Shown here in pieces: positions 21,752-32,052 of a DNA stretch of 64,000 bases. The DNA is taken from the NCBI GenBank assembly GCA_024426085.1, contig CP087974.1, positions 2,952,001-3,016,000 on the forward strand. The letters run 5' to 3'. The stretch is from Rhizobium sp. RCAM05350 (GTDB lineage Bacteria > Pseudomonadota > Alphaproteobacteria > Rhizobiales > Rhizobiaceae). The notes below the pieces were generated by a model. It was given only the letters and a program-made list of their open reading frames with translations, was not told the origin of the DNA and searched no databases. Numbering within the stretch: the first letter of the stretch is position 1; every line of letters begins with the position of its first letter. The position numbers and the translations under genes were made by a program.

Positions 21752-22580
21752 ATGAGTGATGCCATGAAAATACGTTACAAGGTCGTGGAAGCCGCACGGC
21801 TTGCTGGCGTCTCCGCATCGACCTTACGCCTGTGGGAGACACAAGGGCTGGTCGTGCCGGACCGCTCGGCCACCGGGCATCGGCAATATAGAGGAAGGCG
21901 ATGTCGCCCAGCTGAAGCGGATCTCCTGGTTCCGCGCCGAGCGCGGGCTCAATCCCGCGGCGATCCGCGAGGCGCTGGAACTGGAGGCGGGCGAACTCGA
22001 CGATGCCGGCCAGCCCACCAATGGCGATGCAACGCCGCAATCGCAGGTCGGGCGCAAGCTCAGGAGCCTGCGCCACGCAGCCGGCAAGACGCTGGAGCAG
22101 GTGGCCGGCGATGTCGGTATCGCGGCTTCGGTTCTTTCGACGCTGGAGCGGACCTCGCAGGGTGTTTCGGTCGCCGTCCTGCATAATCTCGCCGAGTACT
22201 TCGCCACCACGGTGTCCAGCCTTTCCGGCGAGGACGAGCCGGACGTGCGTGCGCTGGTGCGCTCCGGTGAATGGCGGACATGGCCGCGCACTACGCCGGG
22301 CGTGACCGTGCAGCTGCTGGCCGAAGGCCGCAACCAGATGGATTGCCATCGCTTCGTTCTGGAGCCGGGCGCCTCCAGCGAGGGGGCCTACAAGCATGAG
22401 GGCGAGGAATTCGTCTATGTGCTGTCCGGCCGGGTGGAGTTCGTTTTGGATTCCGATCAGTTTCACGATCTGAACCCTGGCGATTCCCTCTATTTCAACA
22501 GCCGCCGCCACCACGCCTGGTCGAACCGCCATGATGGCGAGACGGTGCTTCTGTGGATCAACACACCGCCGACCTTCTAG
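21752..22580 (+). CDS. Three-domain regulator: MerR-like HTH, XRE HTH and cupin, one frame break
   Basis: ATG 21752 (MSDAMKIRYKVVEAARLAGV). Residues about 5-75 form a MerR-type HTH (LAGVSASTLRLWETQGLVVP). Residues about 95-155 form an XRE HTH (VGRKLRSLRHAAGKTLEQVA). Residues about 175-275 form a cupin (EPGASSEGAYKHEGEEFVYV, then NPGDSLYFNSRRHHAWSN). A break at 21893-21903, GGAAGGCGATG, becomes in-frame as GGAGTCGATG, joining HRQYRG to VDVAQLKRI. XRE-cupin regulators such as PuuR control polyamine and GABA genes. With the position opposite gabT this suggests control of gabT. The MerR module in front is unusual. Confidence 0.8.
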
Positions 22581-22722
22581 CGTTTTCCGTCGTGATTCCC
22601 CTGATTGGTGATCAAGCGCGTTTATACCGGCTATTGTCTCTATCTATTTCGTTTATAGGCATTTCGGGCTTACAGTTTCCATCAAGCACCGGCAAACGGT
22701 GCGCCAAAGGGGAACTGAACGT

Positions 22723-23503
22723 ATGAAGAAACACATGATCGCACTGGCTCTGGCCTGTGCTGCTGCCTTTTCCATGACGCCAGCCAATGCTGCCGAAAAG
22801 CTCAGGATCGGCACCGAAGGCGCCTATCCTCCCTTCAATTTCGTCGATACCGCCGGCAAGATCGGTGGCTTCGATGTCGATATCGGTCTGGCGCTCTGCG
22901 CCAAGATGCAGGTCGAATGCGAAGTCGTGGCACAGGATTGGGACGGTATCATTCCCGGGCTGATCGCCAAGAAATACGACATGATCATCGCCTCGATGTT
23001 CATCACCGAGGAACGCAAGAAGCAGGTGGCTTTCAGCGATCCCTATTACATGGCGGCCATGACGCATGTCGCGGCAAAGAGTGCAGGGATTACCGCATTC
23101 ACCAACGAGGCGCTGAAAGGCAAGGTGATCGGCGCGCAGGCGGGCACGACGCAGGCCGAATACATCGCTGCCGTCTATCCGGATGCCGAGATCAAACTCT
23201 ACCCGACGCAGGACGAAGCCAATCTCGACATGGCCAACGGCCGCCTCGACATGGAAGTCGGCGACATGCTGCCGATGCTCGACTGGGTCAGCAAGAACAA
23301 TGACGGCAAATGCTGCGAGTTGATCGGCAGAACCGATCACCGACCCGAAATTCGTCGGCGATGGCGTCGGGATCGCCCTTCGTCAGAACGACAACGATCT
23401 TCATGAAAAACTGAACAAGGCGCTTACCGATATTCGTGCCGATGGCACCTACAAGGCGATCAACGACAAATACTTCACCATCGACGTCTACACGATGCGG
23501 TGA
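22723..23503 (+). CDS. Periplasmic amino-acid-binding protein (lysine/arginine/ornithine type), one frame break
   Basis: ATG 22723 with AGGGGAA upstream. The signal peptide MKKHMIALALACAAAFSMTP is cut near ANA-AEK. The mature part has IGTEGAYPPFNFVDTAGKIG, GFDVDIGLALCAKM, DWDGIIPGLIAKKYD and the strand GAQAGTTQAEYI, the SBP family-3 fold of HisJ/ArgT/OccT proteins (about 260 aa). A break at about 23328 (GGCAGAACCGATC, probably GGCGAGTCGATC) restores PITDPKFVGDGVGIALR and a TGA at 23501. No permease or ATPase genes follow, so it is an orphan or its partners are elsewhere. Confidence 0.85.
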
Positions 23504-23577
23504 AGCCCGAACTCGGCATTCCGGTTTGTGGAAAACCATCGGCATGACAACGCTCGCCCCGCAAGTGGCGGGCGTTG

Positions 23578-24013
23578 TCATGCCGGCCGGACTTTCGGTG
23601 CCACCTTCTGCCGATGATAAGTCAGAGCTGCGCGCAGGCAGAGCGCCAGTGGCTCTCGGGGTAAAGGCGCTAGTGCCGGGATGAGGAGCGCTCGCTGGCC
23701 TTCAAAGGCAAAGTCATTGGCAAAATGAACGCGAAAAGTGTCGATCAGCGTGGTCTGGCAGTTGACGAATACCGCGCATTGATCGGGCGCCGACTTGGAC
23801 ACCCCCAGCCGGATAGTCGTTCCGCTCCTGCTGGCTTCGGTCAGATAGGCCGGCTCGCCCCATTTGAGCGTTTTCGGTCAACGCGCCGACACCTTCGGTT
23901 TCGGCTGCCACGGCAAAGATCAGGGCGCGGACCTGAAGCAGCCGCAGCCTGATCGGCTCGGGATACCGCCCAAGCGCTTCGGCGACTGCTTTGGGAACAG
24001 GCTGGCTTGTCAT
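23578..24013 (-). CDS. DUF1801-domain protein, one frame break
   Basis: MTSQPVPKAVAEALGRYPEP leads into IRLRLLQVRALIFAVAAETE, then after a break at about 23870 into LKWGEPAYLTEASRSGTTIR and VFVNCQTTLIDTFRVHF. The LKWGxPxY motif and overall length of about 145 aa identify DUF1801 (YdhG-like). The function is unknown. It converges on the binding-protein gene and is 46 bases downstream of the AcuI-type gene on the same strand. Confidence 0.7.
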
Positions 24014-24059
24014 TGCATGCGCTCCTTGGCTGCGGTGGACCTAACCCCTGAGCGCTGGC

Positions 24060-25055
24060 CTATTTCGTGACGTCGATGACCACGCGGCCGCGGATTTTTC
24101 CGGCGACGATGTCTTCTGCCAGTTGCGGAAGGCGCGACAATGGTTCGACCGTCGTCATTGCCGCCAGCCGCTTGCGGTCGAGGCTCTCCTCCAGAATGGC
24201 CCACGCCCTGTCGCGTTCGGCATGCGGTGCCGTGACTGAATTGATGCCGAGCAACGCGACGCCGCGCAGAATATGCGGCATCACCGTTGCCGGAAGGTCG
24301 GCGCCGCCGGCGAGACCGCAGGCGGCAACCGCGCCGCTCTGAACAGTCTGTGCCAGAACGTTGGCGAGCGTGGTGGAGCCGACGGAATCGATGGCGCCCG
24401 CCCAGCGTTCCTTCTGAAGCGCGCCACCCTTTGCGGCAAGTTCGGCCCGGTCGATGAAGCCGGATGCGCCGAGGCTCGACAGATAGTCGTGGGTTTCCGG
24501 CCGGCCTGTCGATGCGGTCACCTTGTAACCGCGCTCCGCCAAGAGCGTGATTGCCACGGAGCCGACGCCGCCGGCGGCACCGGTGACCAGAATTTCGCGG
24601 GCGTCCGTTCTGATTTTCCCCCATGCCTCCAGAGCGTCGATCGCAAGGGCTGCCGTATAGCCGGCGGTGCCGATCGCCATGCTTTCTTCCAGCGTGAACG
24701 CATCCGGCAGGCGCGTCAGCCATTCGGTCTTCAGGCGCTGGAACCGGGTATAGCCGCCCCATTCCGTTTCCGACATGCCCCAGCCGTTGACGACAACCTT
24801 GTCGCCGGTCTTCCAGTCCTGATTGCGGGATCTGACGACAATGCCGGAAAGATCGACCCCGGCCACCATCGGCAGACGGCGGGCGATGCGGCCCTTGCCG
24901 GAAACGGCGAGGCCATCCTTGTAATTCAGCGTCGAGAACAGGACCTCGACTAGCACATCGTGATCCGGAAGATCGGCAAGTGTCAGATCCCGGAAACTCG
25001 CCACCGGTTTGCCGTCGCGATCATCGATCACGAGTGCCCTGAAATGGTCCGTCAT
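24060..25055 (-). CDS. acuI: Acrylyl-CoA reductase / YhdH-type quinone oxidoreductase
   Basis: This intact 331-aa frame starts MTDHFRALVIDDRDGKPVAS. The MDR-superfamily motifs are STLNYKDGLAVSGKG, PMVAGVDLSGIVV, GTAGYTAALAIDALE, the NADPH loop ILVTGAAGGVGSVAITLLAE and IDSVGSTTLANVLAQ. It has no zinc ligands, as in the AcuI/YhdH group, whose studied members reduce acrylyl-CoA to propionyl-CoA with NADPH. Whether this copy does so is not shown. It is monocistronic or paired with the DUF1801 gene. Confidence 0.85.
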   Translation of the reverse strand: MTDHFRALVIDDRDGKPVASFRDLTLADLPDHDVLVEVLFSTLNYKDGLAVSGKGRIARRLPMVAGVDLSGIVVRSRNQDWKTGDKVVVNGWGMSETEWGGYTRFQRLKTEWLTRLPDAFTLEESMAIGTAGYTAALAIDALEAWGKIRTDAREILVTGAAGGVGSVAITLLAERGYKVTASTGRPETHDYLSSLGASGFIDRAELAAKGGALQKERWAGAIDSVGSTTLANVLAQTVQSGAVAACGLAGGADLPATVMPHILRGVALLGINSVTAPHAERDRAWAILEESLDRKRLAAMTTVEPLSRLPQLAEDIVAGKIRGRVVIDVTK

Positions 25056-25434
25056 GGTTTTCTCCCGTCAATTTTGACGCAGCATGGCATGGGGAAAAAC
25101 CAAAAGCCATTTCGACGAAAGGCGTGAAAGTCGGGGCTCTGTCCACGGGCAGCACATGCTGCCGGTATCTTTCGATGCCACGAAAAGCGCGCAGAAATCG
25201 ATTGAAGGCAGCGTTTTGCGGTTCGGGAGCAACCCATTGATTCATCCAGCAATTATCGGCTTAAGCATAATTGTATACCGCGCAGATTTACTTGCAATAT
25301 TATGTATTTCATATGGATGAATTCCGGATGTATCTGCCCTGCTTGCAGCGCAGGGCCGATTTGCTTTTCTCCCTCTGGCGAAATACATGGCGGAATGCTA
25401 TCTCACGCTCTGCAACAACCCTATGGAGCTTATC
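25056..25434. other. Intergenic region without a supported gene
   Basis: This 379-base gap becomes AT-rich at 25250-25320 (for example TTGCAATATTATG), consistent with promoter DNA for the small gene at 25435 or for the divergent acuI. A short open frame at 25271-25489 has no ribosome site and unlikely codon use, so I do not call it. Confidence 0.5.
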
Positions 25435-25557
25435 ATGTTTTCGCAGCGCAAGCTGTCGAGCCCGTCTGATCGCGGTTTTGTCCAGATGATCTGGAACGCG
25501 ATCCTTCTCGTTCAGACCCGTGAAACGACCTCGCTTATGACAGGTCGCAACCGCTAG
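25435..25557 (+). CDS. Small protein of 40 aa, uncharacterised
   Basis: ATG 25435 follows GGAG by 6 bases. The product MFSQRKLSSPSDRGFVQMIW continues NAILLVQTRETTSLMTGRNR and stops at TAG 25555. It has one short amphipathic, weakly hydrophobic stretch (FVQMIWNAILLV) and a basic tail. The gene overlaps the end of the kinase gene by four bases in convergent orientation. The ribosome site and clean frame support translation. No family is recognised. Confidence 0.5.
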   Translation: MFSQRKLSSPSDRGFVQMIWNAILLVQTRETTSLMTGRNR

Positions 25558-26948
25558 GCAGAGACCGCGGCCGGGAATGTCACCGAGGCTTTTAGCCCCT
25601 TGCCCTCCGGCCCTTCGCCCAGGTTGAGATGTCCGCCGAACAGTCCGGCGATTTCTTCGACGATCGGAAGACCCAAACCCATCCCCGGTGCTTGCCCGCG
25701 CCCGCCGCGCGCAAAGCGCTGGCGCACGACCTGCCGGTTCTCCGGTGGGATGCCCGGGCCGTTGTCTTCGACGTCGAGCCGGACTCCACCTATGTCCGTT
25801 TCGACCCGGACCGTGACTTCCGCCCCCTTGCCGGCATAGGCGATGGCGTTTTCGATCAGGTTGCGCAGCAGCTCCCCGATCAGCAGCGGTTCCGCCCGGA
25901 TCAGCGCCTTGCCGTCGCCCTCAAAGCCGAGATCGATACCGGCCTCACCGGCGCCGGGGACGCGGTCGCCGGTAATCTGCTGTGCCAGCGCGATCAGGTC
26001 GATGACCTCAAGCGGTTGCGGCTCCGTCGAACCGGCGGCGTCGATCTTTGCCATCAACAGCAGTTGCGCCAGGATGCGTTCGGCATGGGCGACGGCCTCG
26101 TCGCCTTTGCGGGCAGCGGCCTGCGCCTCCTCCAATGTCGTGGCACGGGCCGACAGCGCCAGCTGGGTGCGGATGATCGCCAGCGGCGTGCGCAGCTGGT
26201 GGCTGGCATTGCCGGAGAAATGACGTAGCGCATCGAGCGCCGATTGCAGCCGCACCATGAACGAATTGACCGTCTCGACCAGCCCCTCGACCTCGCTCGG
26301 CACCGATTGATCGATCGGATGCAGATGTCGTCAGGGGCTGCGCTCGGCAATGGCATCGCCGAGGCGATACAGCGGCTGTAGCGAAAAGGTGACTGCAATC
26401 CAGACGATGCCGGCTGCCCCAAGGATCATCATCAGCAGCCGGAAAGCTGACCGTAAAAGAATGGCCTGGGTCAGCTGACGGCGAGCGATGGTCGTTTCCA
26501 CGACGGTGACGACGAAGGGAACGGAATTGATGCCGGTCGAGGCGGATCGCTCCAGGGCTGCGACCCGGATCGGTTCACCGCGGAACTGCGCATCGGTATA
26601 GACGGCCGACTGGCCGTTGAGATCGGCGACCGAGGGCAGGTTCTGATAGCCGGTGATGAACCGGCCGGGCGGGCCATCGACCCGGTAGAAGACGCGGTCT
26701 TGCGCGGCTGACGTCAGCATCTCCAGCGCCACATAGGGAATATCGACCTCGAGCGAACCGTCTTCGGCGACCACGACCCTTTCGGCTATGGCCAGCGCCG
26801 AGCCGGCAAGAACCCGGTCGGAAACGACATTGGCCGTCTTCACCGCATCACGATAGGTGTCGATCAGGGCAAGCGCTCCGATGACGACGGTCGAGATCAG
26901 CAGCCAGGCGAGTAGGCCCCGGCGCAGGGAATAGGAACGCCGCGCCAT
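25554..26948 (-). CDS. tctE: Sensor histidine kinase, TctE type, with an in-frame stop
   Basis: Start MARRSYSLRRGLLAWLLIST overlaps the response-regulator stop by one base (TGATG). TM1 is near residues 9-30, followed by a periplasmic domain of about 130 aa and TM2 (LLMMILGAAGIVWIAVTFSL). HAMP follows, then the H-box NASHQLRTPLAIIRTQLALS, N-box LRNLIENAIAYA, G1 DNGPGIP and G2 GMGLGLPIVEEIAG. A TGA at 26331-26333 interrupts the same frame right after AERSP, at the HAMP, and both sides are conserved. Like the other breaks it is probably a read error. It senses tricarboxylates or a related signal for the neighbouring tct genes. Confidence 0.8.
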
Positions 26949-27621
26949 CAGGCGTCTGCCATCTTGTCGAGATAGTAGCCGATGCCCGCGCGGTGTGCAC
27001 CGTCAGCCCATGCGGCGCCAGGCGCTTGCGCAACCGGCTGACATATTGCTCGATCGCATTGGCGCTGAGATCGTCATCAAAGGCCGTCAGCGACTGGATG
27101 ATGGCCTCCTTGGCAACCACCTTGCCGGCGCGCATGAACAGGATTTCTGAGCAGGCTCAGTTCCCTCGCCGGAATATCGACCGTGATGCCATCGGCAGAA
27201 AAGGTACGCTGAATTAAGGTCGAACGAGATCTTGCCATAGTTAACAAGCGACGAGCGTAGCCCGCCTGCCGGCGCAGGAGAACGCGGACGCGGGCCTCGA
27301 ACTCGCTGATGTCGAAAGGCTTGATCATGTAGTCGTCGGCGCCGAGATCGAGCCCCTTGATCTTTTCTTCCTGTGTGCCGCGTGCCGTCAGGATCAGCAC
27401 GGCCGCCTTGTTCTGCCGCGCCCGCATCGAGCGCAGCACGTCGAGGCCGTCCATTTCCGGCAGGTTGAGATCGAGGATGACGAGATCGAAGGTTTCCGTG
27501 GCGGTGACGGCATCGGCCGAGGCGCCGTCATGAACCACATCGACGGCATAGCCGCTGCCGCGCAGGATCGCGAGAAGTCCTTCCGAAGCGCCGTATTGTC
27601 CTCGACCAGTAGTATCCGCAA
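26948..27621 (-). CDS. tctD: OmpR-family response regulator, TctD type, several frame breaks
   Basis: MRILLVEDNTALRKD opens the receiver domain. The phospho-acceptor is Asp in DLVILDLNLPEMDGLDVL, followed by VLILTARGTQEEKIKG and the conserved Lys in DYMIKPFDISEFEARV. The C-terminal winged helix has DIPARELSLL, AGKVVAKEAIIQSLTAFDDD and SANAIEQYVSRLRKRLAPHG. Breaks lie at about 27580, 27255, 27195, 27150 and 26990. The restored C-terminus GIGYYLDKMADA ends at 26948. It should bind direct repeats; a candidate lies at 28815-28832 upstream of tctC. Confidence 0.8.
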
Positions 27622-27699
27622 ATCCGCTGTCTCCCTGATGTCACTCTATCGGGCGTGCTGGCGCTTGTGAACGGGCGGAGGCTGCGGCAATATCGTTTT

Positions 27700-28767
27700 A
27701 TGCGTTTCCTTCCCCTTCTCTGTCTTCTCTGTGGATTTTCAATGCCGGCCGCCGCCCAGCTAACGCTGTTTCCGGCGCGTTCGGGCGATGCGGCGGCACC
27801 GACCGTCGTCGTCTATTCCTCGCTCGACGAACCCCTGGCGCGGCCGATGATCATCGGGTTCCAGACCGCCAATCCGGATGTGGCCGTGCGCTATGAGGAT
27901 ATGCTGACCGGCGAGATCTACGACCGGATCGTCAAGGAGACCGATGCCGGCGAAAAGACCGCGGATTTCGCCTTTTCCTCGGCGATGGACCTGCAGGTGA
28001 AGCTGAGCAATGACGGCTATGCCCAGCGCAGCGACCTGCAGATGAGTGGCCGCTGGCCGGCCTGGGCCAATTGGCGCAACACGGCCTATGCGCTCACTTT
28101 CGAGCCGGCGGTTTTCGTCTATCACAAGCCGAGCTTCACCAAGGAAAAGCCGCCCTCGACGCGGGCGGAGTTCGTCGATTATCTCAAGCGTCAGGGCAGC
28201 GCCGTGTTCGGCAAGATCGGCACCTATGATATCGAGCGATCCGGCGTCGGCTTCCTGTTCATGGCGCGCGATCAGGAGCAGTTCGGCGACATCTGGTCGG
28301 TGATCCAGACCATGGGAGCTGCCGGGGTCAAGCTCTATTCCACCAGCTCGGCCATCCTCGAGCGCGTCTCCGACGGCCGTTTCGTGCTCGGCTACAATAT
28401 TCTCGGCTCTTATGCAGCCGATTGGGCCTCGCGCCATCCGGATGTCGGCATCGTGTTGCCGCGGGACTATACCGTCGTCATGTCGCGCATCGGGCTGGTA
28501 CCGCAGGCGGCGGCAACGCCGGATCTCGGCCGCCGCTATCTGGAATTCTTCATGTCGAAGGAAGGCCAGACGATCATGGCGCGCGAATTGCAGATCCCCG
28601 CCGTCAGCCCGGATGTGGCAGGCGCCAACACCGCCAATACGATGCGCGAGATGCTCGGTGGTCAGCTGAAGCCGGTTCCGGTCAGCCCCGGCCTGATGGT
28701 TTATCTCGATCAGGTGAAGCGGGCGCGGCTGATTGCCCGCTGGAACGAAGTTTTACGGCTCCAGTAG
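27700..28767 (+). CDS. Periplasmic solute-binding protein (iron-type ABC SBP fold) of the tct locus
   Basis: I start it at ATG 27700 (MRFLPLLCLLCGFSMPAAAQ), which gives a proper signal peptide; an upstream in-frame start at 27655 would hide it. The mature protein has VVVYSSLDEPLARPMIIGF, WANWRNTAYALTFEPAVFVY and RRYLEFFMSKEGQTIMARE, the fold of Fe3+-type/PotD-like binding proteins. About 355 aa and intact. It is divergent from tctD and precedes tctCBA on the same strand with no permease of its own. It may be an accessory ligand sensor for TctE, which is an inference. Confidence 0.75.
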   Translation: MRFLPLLCLLCGFSMPAAAQLTLFPARSGDAAAPTVVVYSSLDEPLARPMIIGFQTANPDVAVRYEDMLTGEIYDRIVKETDAGEKTADFAFSSAMDLQVKLSNDGYAQRSDLQMSGRWPAWANWRNTAYALTFEPAVFVYHKPSFTKEKPPSTRAEFVDYLKRQGSAVFGKIGTYDIERSGVGFLFMARDQEQFGDIWSVIQTMGAAGVKLYSTSSAILERVSDGRFVLGYNILGSYAADWASRHPDVGIVLPRDYTVVMSRIGLVPQAAATPDLGRRYLEFFMSKEGQTIMARELQIPAVSPDVAGANTANTMREMLGGQLKPVPVSPGLMVYLDQVKRARLIARWNEVLRLQ

Positions 28768-28814
28768 ACGAAGACCAAAAATTAAGGGACATTAATGAGG
28801 CAAGGTCCGGCCCG

Positions 28815-28832
28815 ATGTCAGGTAAATGTCAG
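28815..28832 (+). promoter_or_regulatory. Direct repeat ATGTCAG-N4-ATGTCAG, candidate TctD site
   Basis: ATGTCAG at 28815-28821 and again at 28826-28832 repeats with an 11-base period, the layout bound by OmpR-family dimers. It sits about 200 bases upstream of tctC in a 263-base gap that otherwise shows no gene. Confidence 0.5.
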
Positions 28833-29030
28833 CTTCATATGGTGCCTTGCAGTTCTTCATTATCCGTGGAGGCGGATGATCGAGGCGTATGGGAGGAGTG
28901 TCACCAGACCCGGCCTACCGGTGAGCCAGAAAGGCTGCCGCAGCTGATTCTTCACGTGAACCATCCCCCGTCCGCAAAGATGAACAATATGCGCGCCGAT
29001 CAACGAGTGCGCCTGACGGAGGACTATCCT

Positions 29031-29978
29031 TTGAAACAGTTTTTTCTGGCATCCATTCTTGCTGGCGCTCTCGCCCTGCCGGCTGTTGCCGCTGACTACA
29101 CCATCATCGCACCGGCCAATCCGGGCGGCGGTTGGGACCAGACGGCCCGCTCTGATCCAGTCGGTGATGCAAGCTGAAGGCATTTCCGGCAACGTTCAGG
29201 TTCAGAACGTACCGGGCGCCGGCGGCACGATCGGCCTCGCACAGTTCGCCAGCCAGTCTTCCGGCAACGCCAACGCCCTGATCGTCGGCGGCTACGTCAT
29301 GGTCGGCGCCATCCTCACCAACAAGTCGCCGGTATCGCTCAACGACGTTACCCCGATCGCCCGCCTGACCGGCGAATACGAAGCCATCGTCGTTCCGGCC
29401 GATTCTGCCTCTGAAGTCGATGGGTGATCTCGTCGAAGCGTTGAAGAAGGATCCGGGCGCAGTATCCTGGGGCGGCGGTTCGGCCGGCGGCACGGACCAT
29501 ATTGCGGTTGGCCTGATTGCCAAGGCGGCCGGCGTTGACCCGACCAAGATCAACTACATTGCGTTTTCCGGCGGCGGCGGAAGCCCTTGCGGCTATCCTC
29601 GGCAGCCAGGTAACGGCCGGCATTTCCGGCTATGGCGAATTCAGATCGCAGATCAAGGCCGGCACGCTTCGCCTGCTTGCCATGTCGAGCCCAGAGCGCC
29701 TGCCCGGCATCGACGCCCCAACCATCAAGGAAGGCGGCCTCGACGTCGTGGTTGAAAACTGGCGCATGGTTGCCGCAGCTCCCGGCCTGACCGACGAGCA
29801 GAAGGCTGCCGTTTCCGCCGATATCGAAAAGCTCGCCAAGTCGGCCGGCTGGCAGGAAACTCTGAAGACCAAGGGCTGGACGGATACCTACCTCGCTGGC
29901 GACGCCTTCAAGGAACAGCTCGCCAAGGACGTTTCGGCAACGGAAGCCGTCCTCAAGGACATCGGTCTGGTTAAATGA
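29031..29978 (+). CDS. tctC: Tricarboxylate-binding protein TctC, three frame breaks
   Basis: A TTG start at 29031 is set by GGAGG 7 bases upstream and gives the signal peptide [20 protein letters not shown]. TctC features are [52 protein letters not shown] and [14 protein letters not shown]. Breaks at about 29147, 29411 and 29590 each become in-frame with a GACTC or GAGTC (for example GCCTCTGAAG for GACTCGAAG). About 315 aa. It delivers citrate-like acids to TctAB. The stop overlaps the tctB start (ATGA). Confidence 0.85.
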
Positions 29979-30467
29979 GCAAGGGCCACACCCCTTCGAC
30001 GGAGACGCGCCGCCCTGATTGGGCGGCGCTTTTCATCGCCGTCTTCCTTGCGGCCCTCGGCGGCCTGATCTTCTGGGACGCCTCCCGGCTTTCGAGCATG
30101 GGCGGCTATTCGGGCATCGGTCCGGCCACCATTCCTTTCGTGATTGCCGGCGGACTGCTGGTGCTGGCCGCCTGGACCGTTTTCGAAGCGCTGCAGGGGT
30201 GATTTTCCAGCACGCGAGCGCCAGGAATTCGGACCGGTCGTCTGGATCGTCGGCGGTCTCGCCGTGCAGATGCTGCTTCTGAAAACGGCAGGCTTTTCGA
30301 TCGCGACCGGTCTGCTCTTCGCGGCGACTGCGGCTGCCTTCGGCAAGCGCAAGCTCTGGATGACGATCCCGATCGGCATCGTGCTCTGTCTCGCCGTCTG
30401 GCTGATCTTTGCAGGCCTCCTGCAGCTGTCGCTGCCGGCCGGTCCGCTTGAACATCTGTTTTGGTAA
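29975..30467 (+). CDS. tctB: Small membrane subunit TctB, one frame break
   Basis: The start [20 protein letters not shown] overlaps the tctC stop. The four hydrophobic segments are FIAVFLAALGGLIFW, ATIPFVIAGGLLVLAAW, VVWIVGGLAVQMLLL with IATGLLFAATAAAF, and GIVLCLAVWLIFAGLLQL. That is the TctB pattern at about 160 aa. The break is at about 30197-30202 within a G-run (CAGGGGTGAT). The product ends at 30467, 9 bases before tctA. Confidence 0.8.
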
Positions 30468-30476
30468 GGCCCTGAC

Positions 30477-31993
30477 ATGAGCACATTCGATTTTCTGCTG
30501 CAGGGCATCTTCATTGCAGCCCAGCCCATGAACCTCCTCTATGCGTTGATCGGCGTGACGCTGGGAACGGCCGTCGGCGTTCTGCCGGGTATCGGCCCGG
30601 CGCTCACCGTGGCGCTACTTCTACCGGTTACCTACAAGCTTGATCCGGGCGGTTCGCTGATCATGTTTGCCGGCATCTATTACGGCGGCATGTATGGCGG
30701 TTCCACCACATCCATTCTCTTGAACACGCCTGGCGAAAGCGCGTCCATCGTCACGGCGCTCGAAGGCAACAAGATGGCTAGGGCCGGGCGCGGCGGGCCA
30801 GCCCTTGCAACGGCGGCCATCGGCTCGTTCGTCGCCGGTCTGATCGCCACGCTGGCGCTCGCCTTCATTGCGCCCTTCGTCGTCAAGCTGGCGCTGGTCT
30901 TCGGCCCACGCGAGTATTTCGCGCTGATGGTTCTTGCCTTCGTCACCGTCTCCTCGGCTTTCGGCGATCGACGCTGCGTGGTCTAACGTCGCTGTTCATC
31001 GGCTTCGCGCTCGCCATTATCGGCATCGACCAGCTGACCGGCCAGACGCGGATGAGTTTCGGCATTCCCGACCTGCTTGACGGGATCGAGGTGACGACGC
31101 TGGCAGTCGCGATGTTCGCCATCGGTGAATCGCTCTATATCGCCGCACAGGGCGATCAGGGGCCGGACAAGGTGGAGGCGGTGAAGGGATCGGTCTGGAT
31201 GACCGGAAAGGACTGGGCGCGCTCGTGGAAAGCATGGCTGCGGGGAACGGCAATCGGTTTCCCGATCGGCGCGATGCCGGCCGGCGGCGCCGAAATTGGC
31301 ACGTTCCTTTCCTATGCCACCGAAAAGCGGCTGTCCAAACATCCGGAAGAATTCGGCCACGGTGCCATCGAAGGCGTTGCCGGTCCGGAGGCAGCCAACA
31401 ATGCATCCGCTGCCGGAACGCTCGTGCCTTTGTTGACGCTCGGTCTGCCGACCACCGCGACCGCGGCGATCATGCTGGCCGGCTTCCAGCAATATGGCCT
31501 GCAGCCCGGTCCGCTGTTGTTTGCCACCAATCCACAGCTCGTCTGGGGCCTGATTGCGTCCCTGCTGATCGCCAACTTCATGCTTTTGGTGCTTAACCTG
31601 CCGCTAGTCGGCCTCTGGGTGAAGCTTCTGACGATCCCGAAGCCATGGCTCTATGCGGGTATCCTGCTGTTTGCGACGCTCGGTACCATCGGCGCAAATC
31701 CGTCGGTGTTCGAGCTCGGCATGCTTCTGGCTTTCGGCCTTCTCGGCTACGTCATGCGTATCTTCGGTTATCCGATTGCGCCTGTTGTCGTCGGCCTGAT
31801 CCTCGGGCCGCTGGCCGAGCAGCAGCTTCGCCGCGCGCTGTCGATCAGCCAGGGCGATGTCACGGTGCTGTTCACGTCACCGGTCGCAGCGGTCCTGTTG
31901 GTCATTGCCGCTGCTGCCCTGATCATACCGCTGATCCTGCGGGCACGGGGCCGTGGCCAGGTGCTTTCGCAACTGGCTGCAAGCGAAGATTGA
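30477..31993 (+). CDS. tctA: Large permease subunit TctA, one frame break
   Basis: The start [20 protein letters not shown] leads into the TctA signature [20 protein letters not shown] and [21 protein letters not shown] second copy-like block is [20 protein letters not shown] and [12 protein letters not shown]. About 505 aa with 11-12 membrane segments. The break at 30962-30972, GGCGATCGACG, restores SSAFGDSTLRGL if read GGCGACTCGACG. It is the last gene of tctCBA and is followed by a clear terminator. Confidence 0.88.
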
Positions 31994-32017
31994 CGCTCCT
32001 CCCAAGACCGTCACAGC

Positions 32018-32052
32018 AAAGGCCCGGTTAGCTGATGTTAACCGGGCCTTTT
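32018..32052 (+). terminator. Rho-independent terminator of tctCBA
   Basis: AAGGCCCGGTTA (32019-32030), loop, TAACCGGGCCTT (32039-32050) followed by TT. A 12-bp perfect stem 25 bases after the tctA stop. Confidence 0.85.

Noticed and set aside
25271..25489. A 72-aa plus-strand frame overlapping the 40-aa gene
   Set aside because: No ribosome site, Cys/Trp/Arg-rich product, and it would displace the better supported 40-aa frame.
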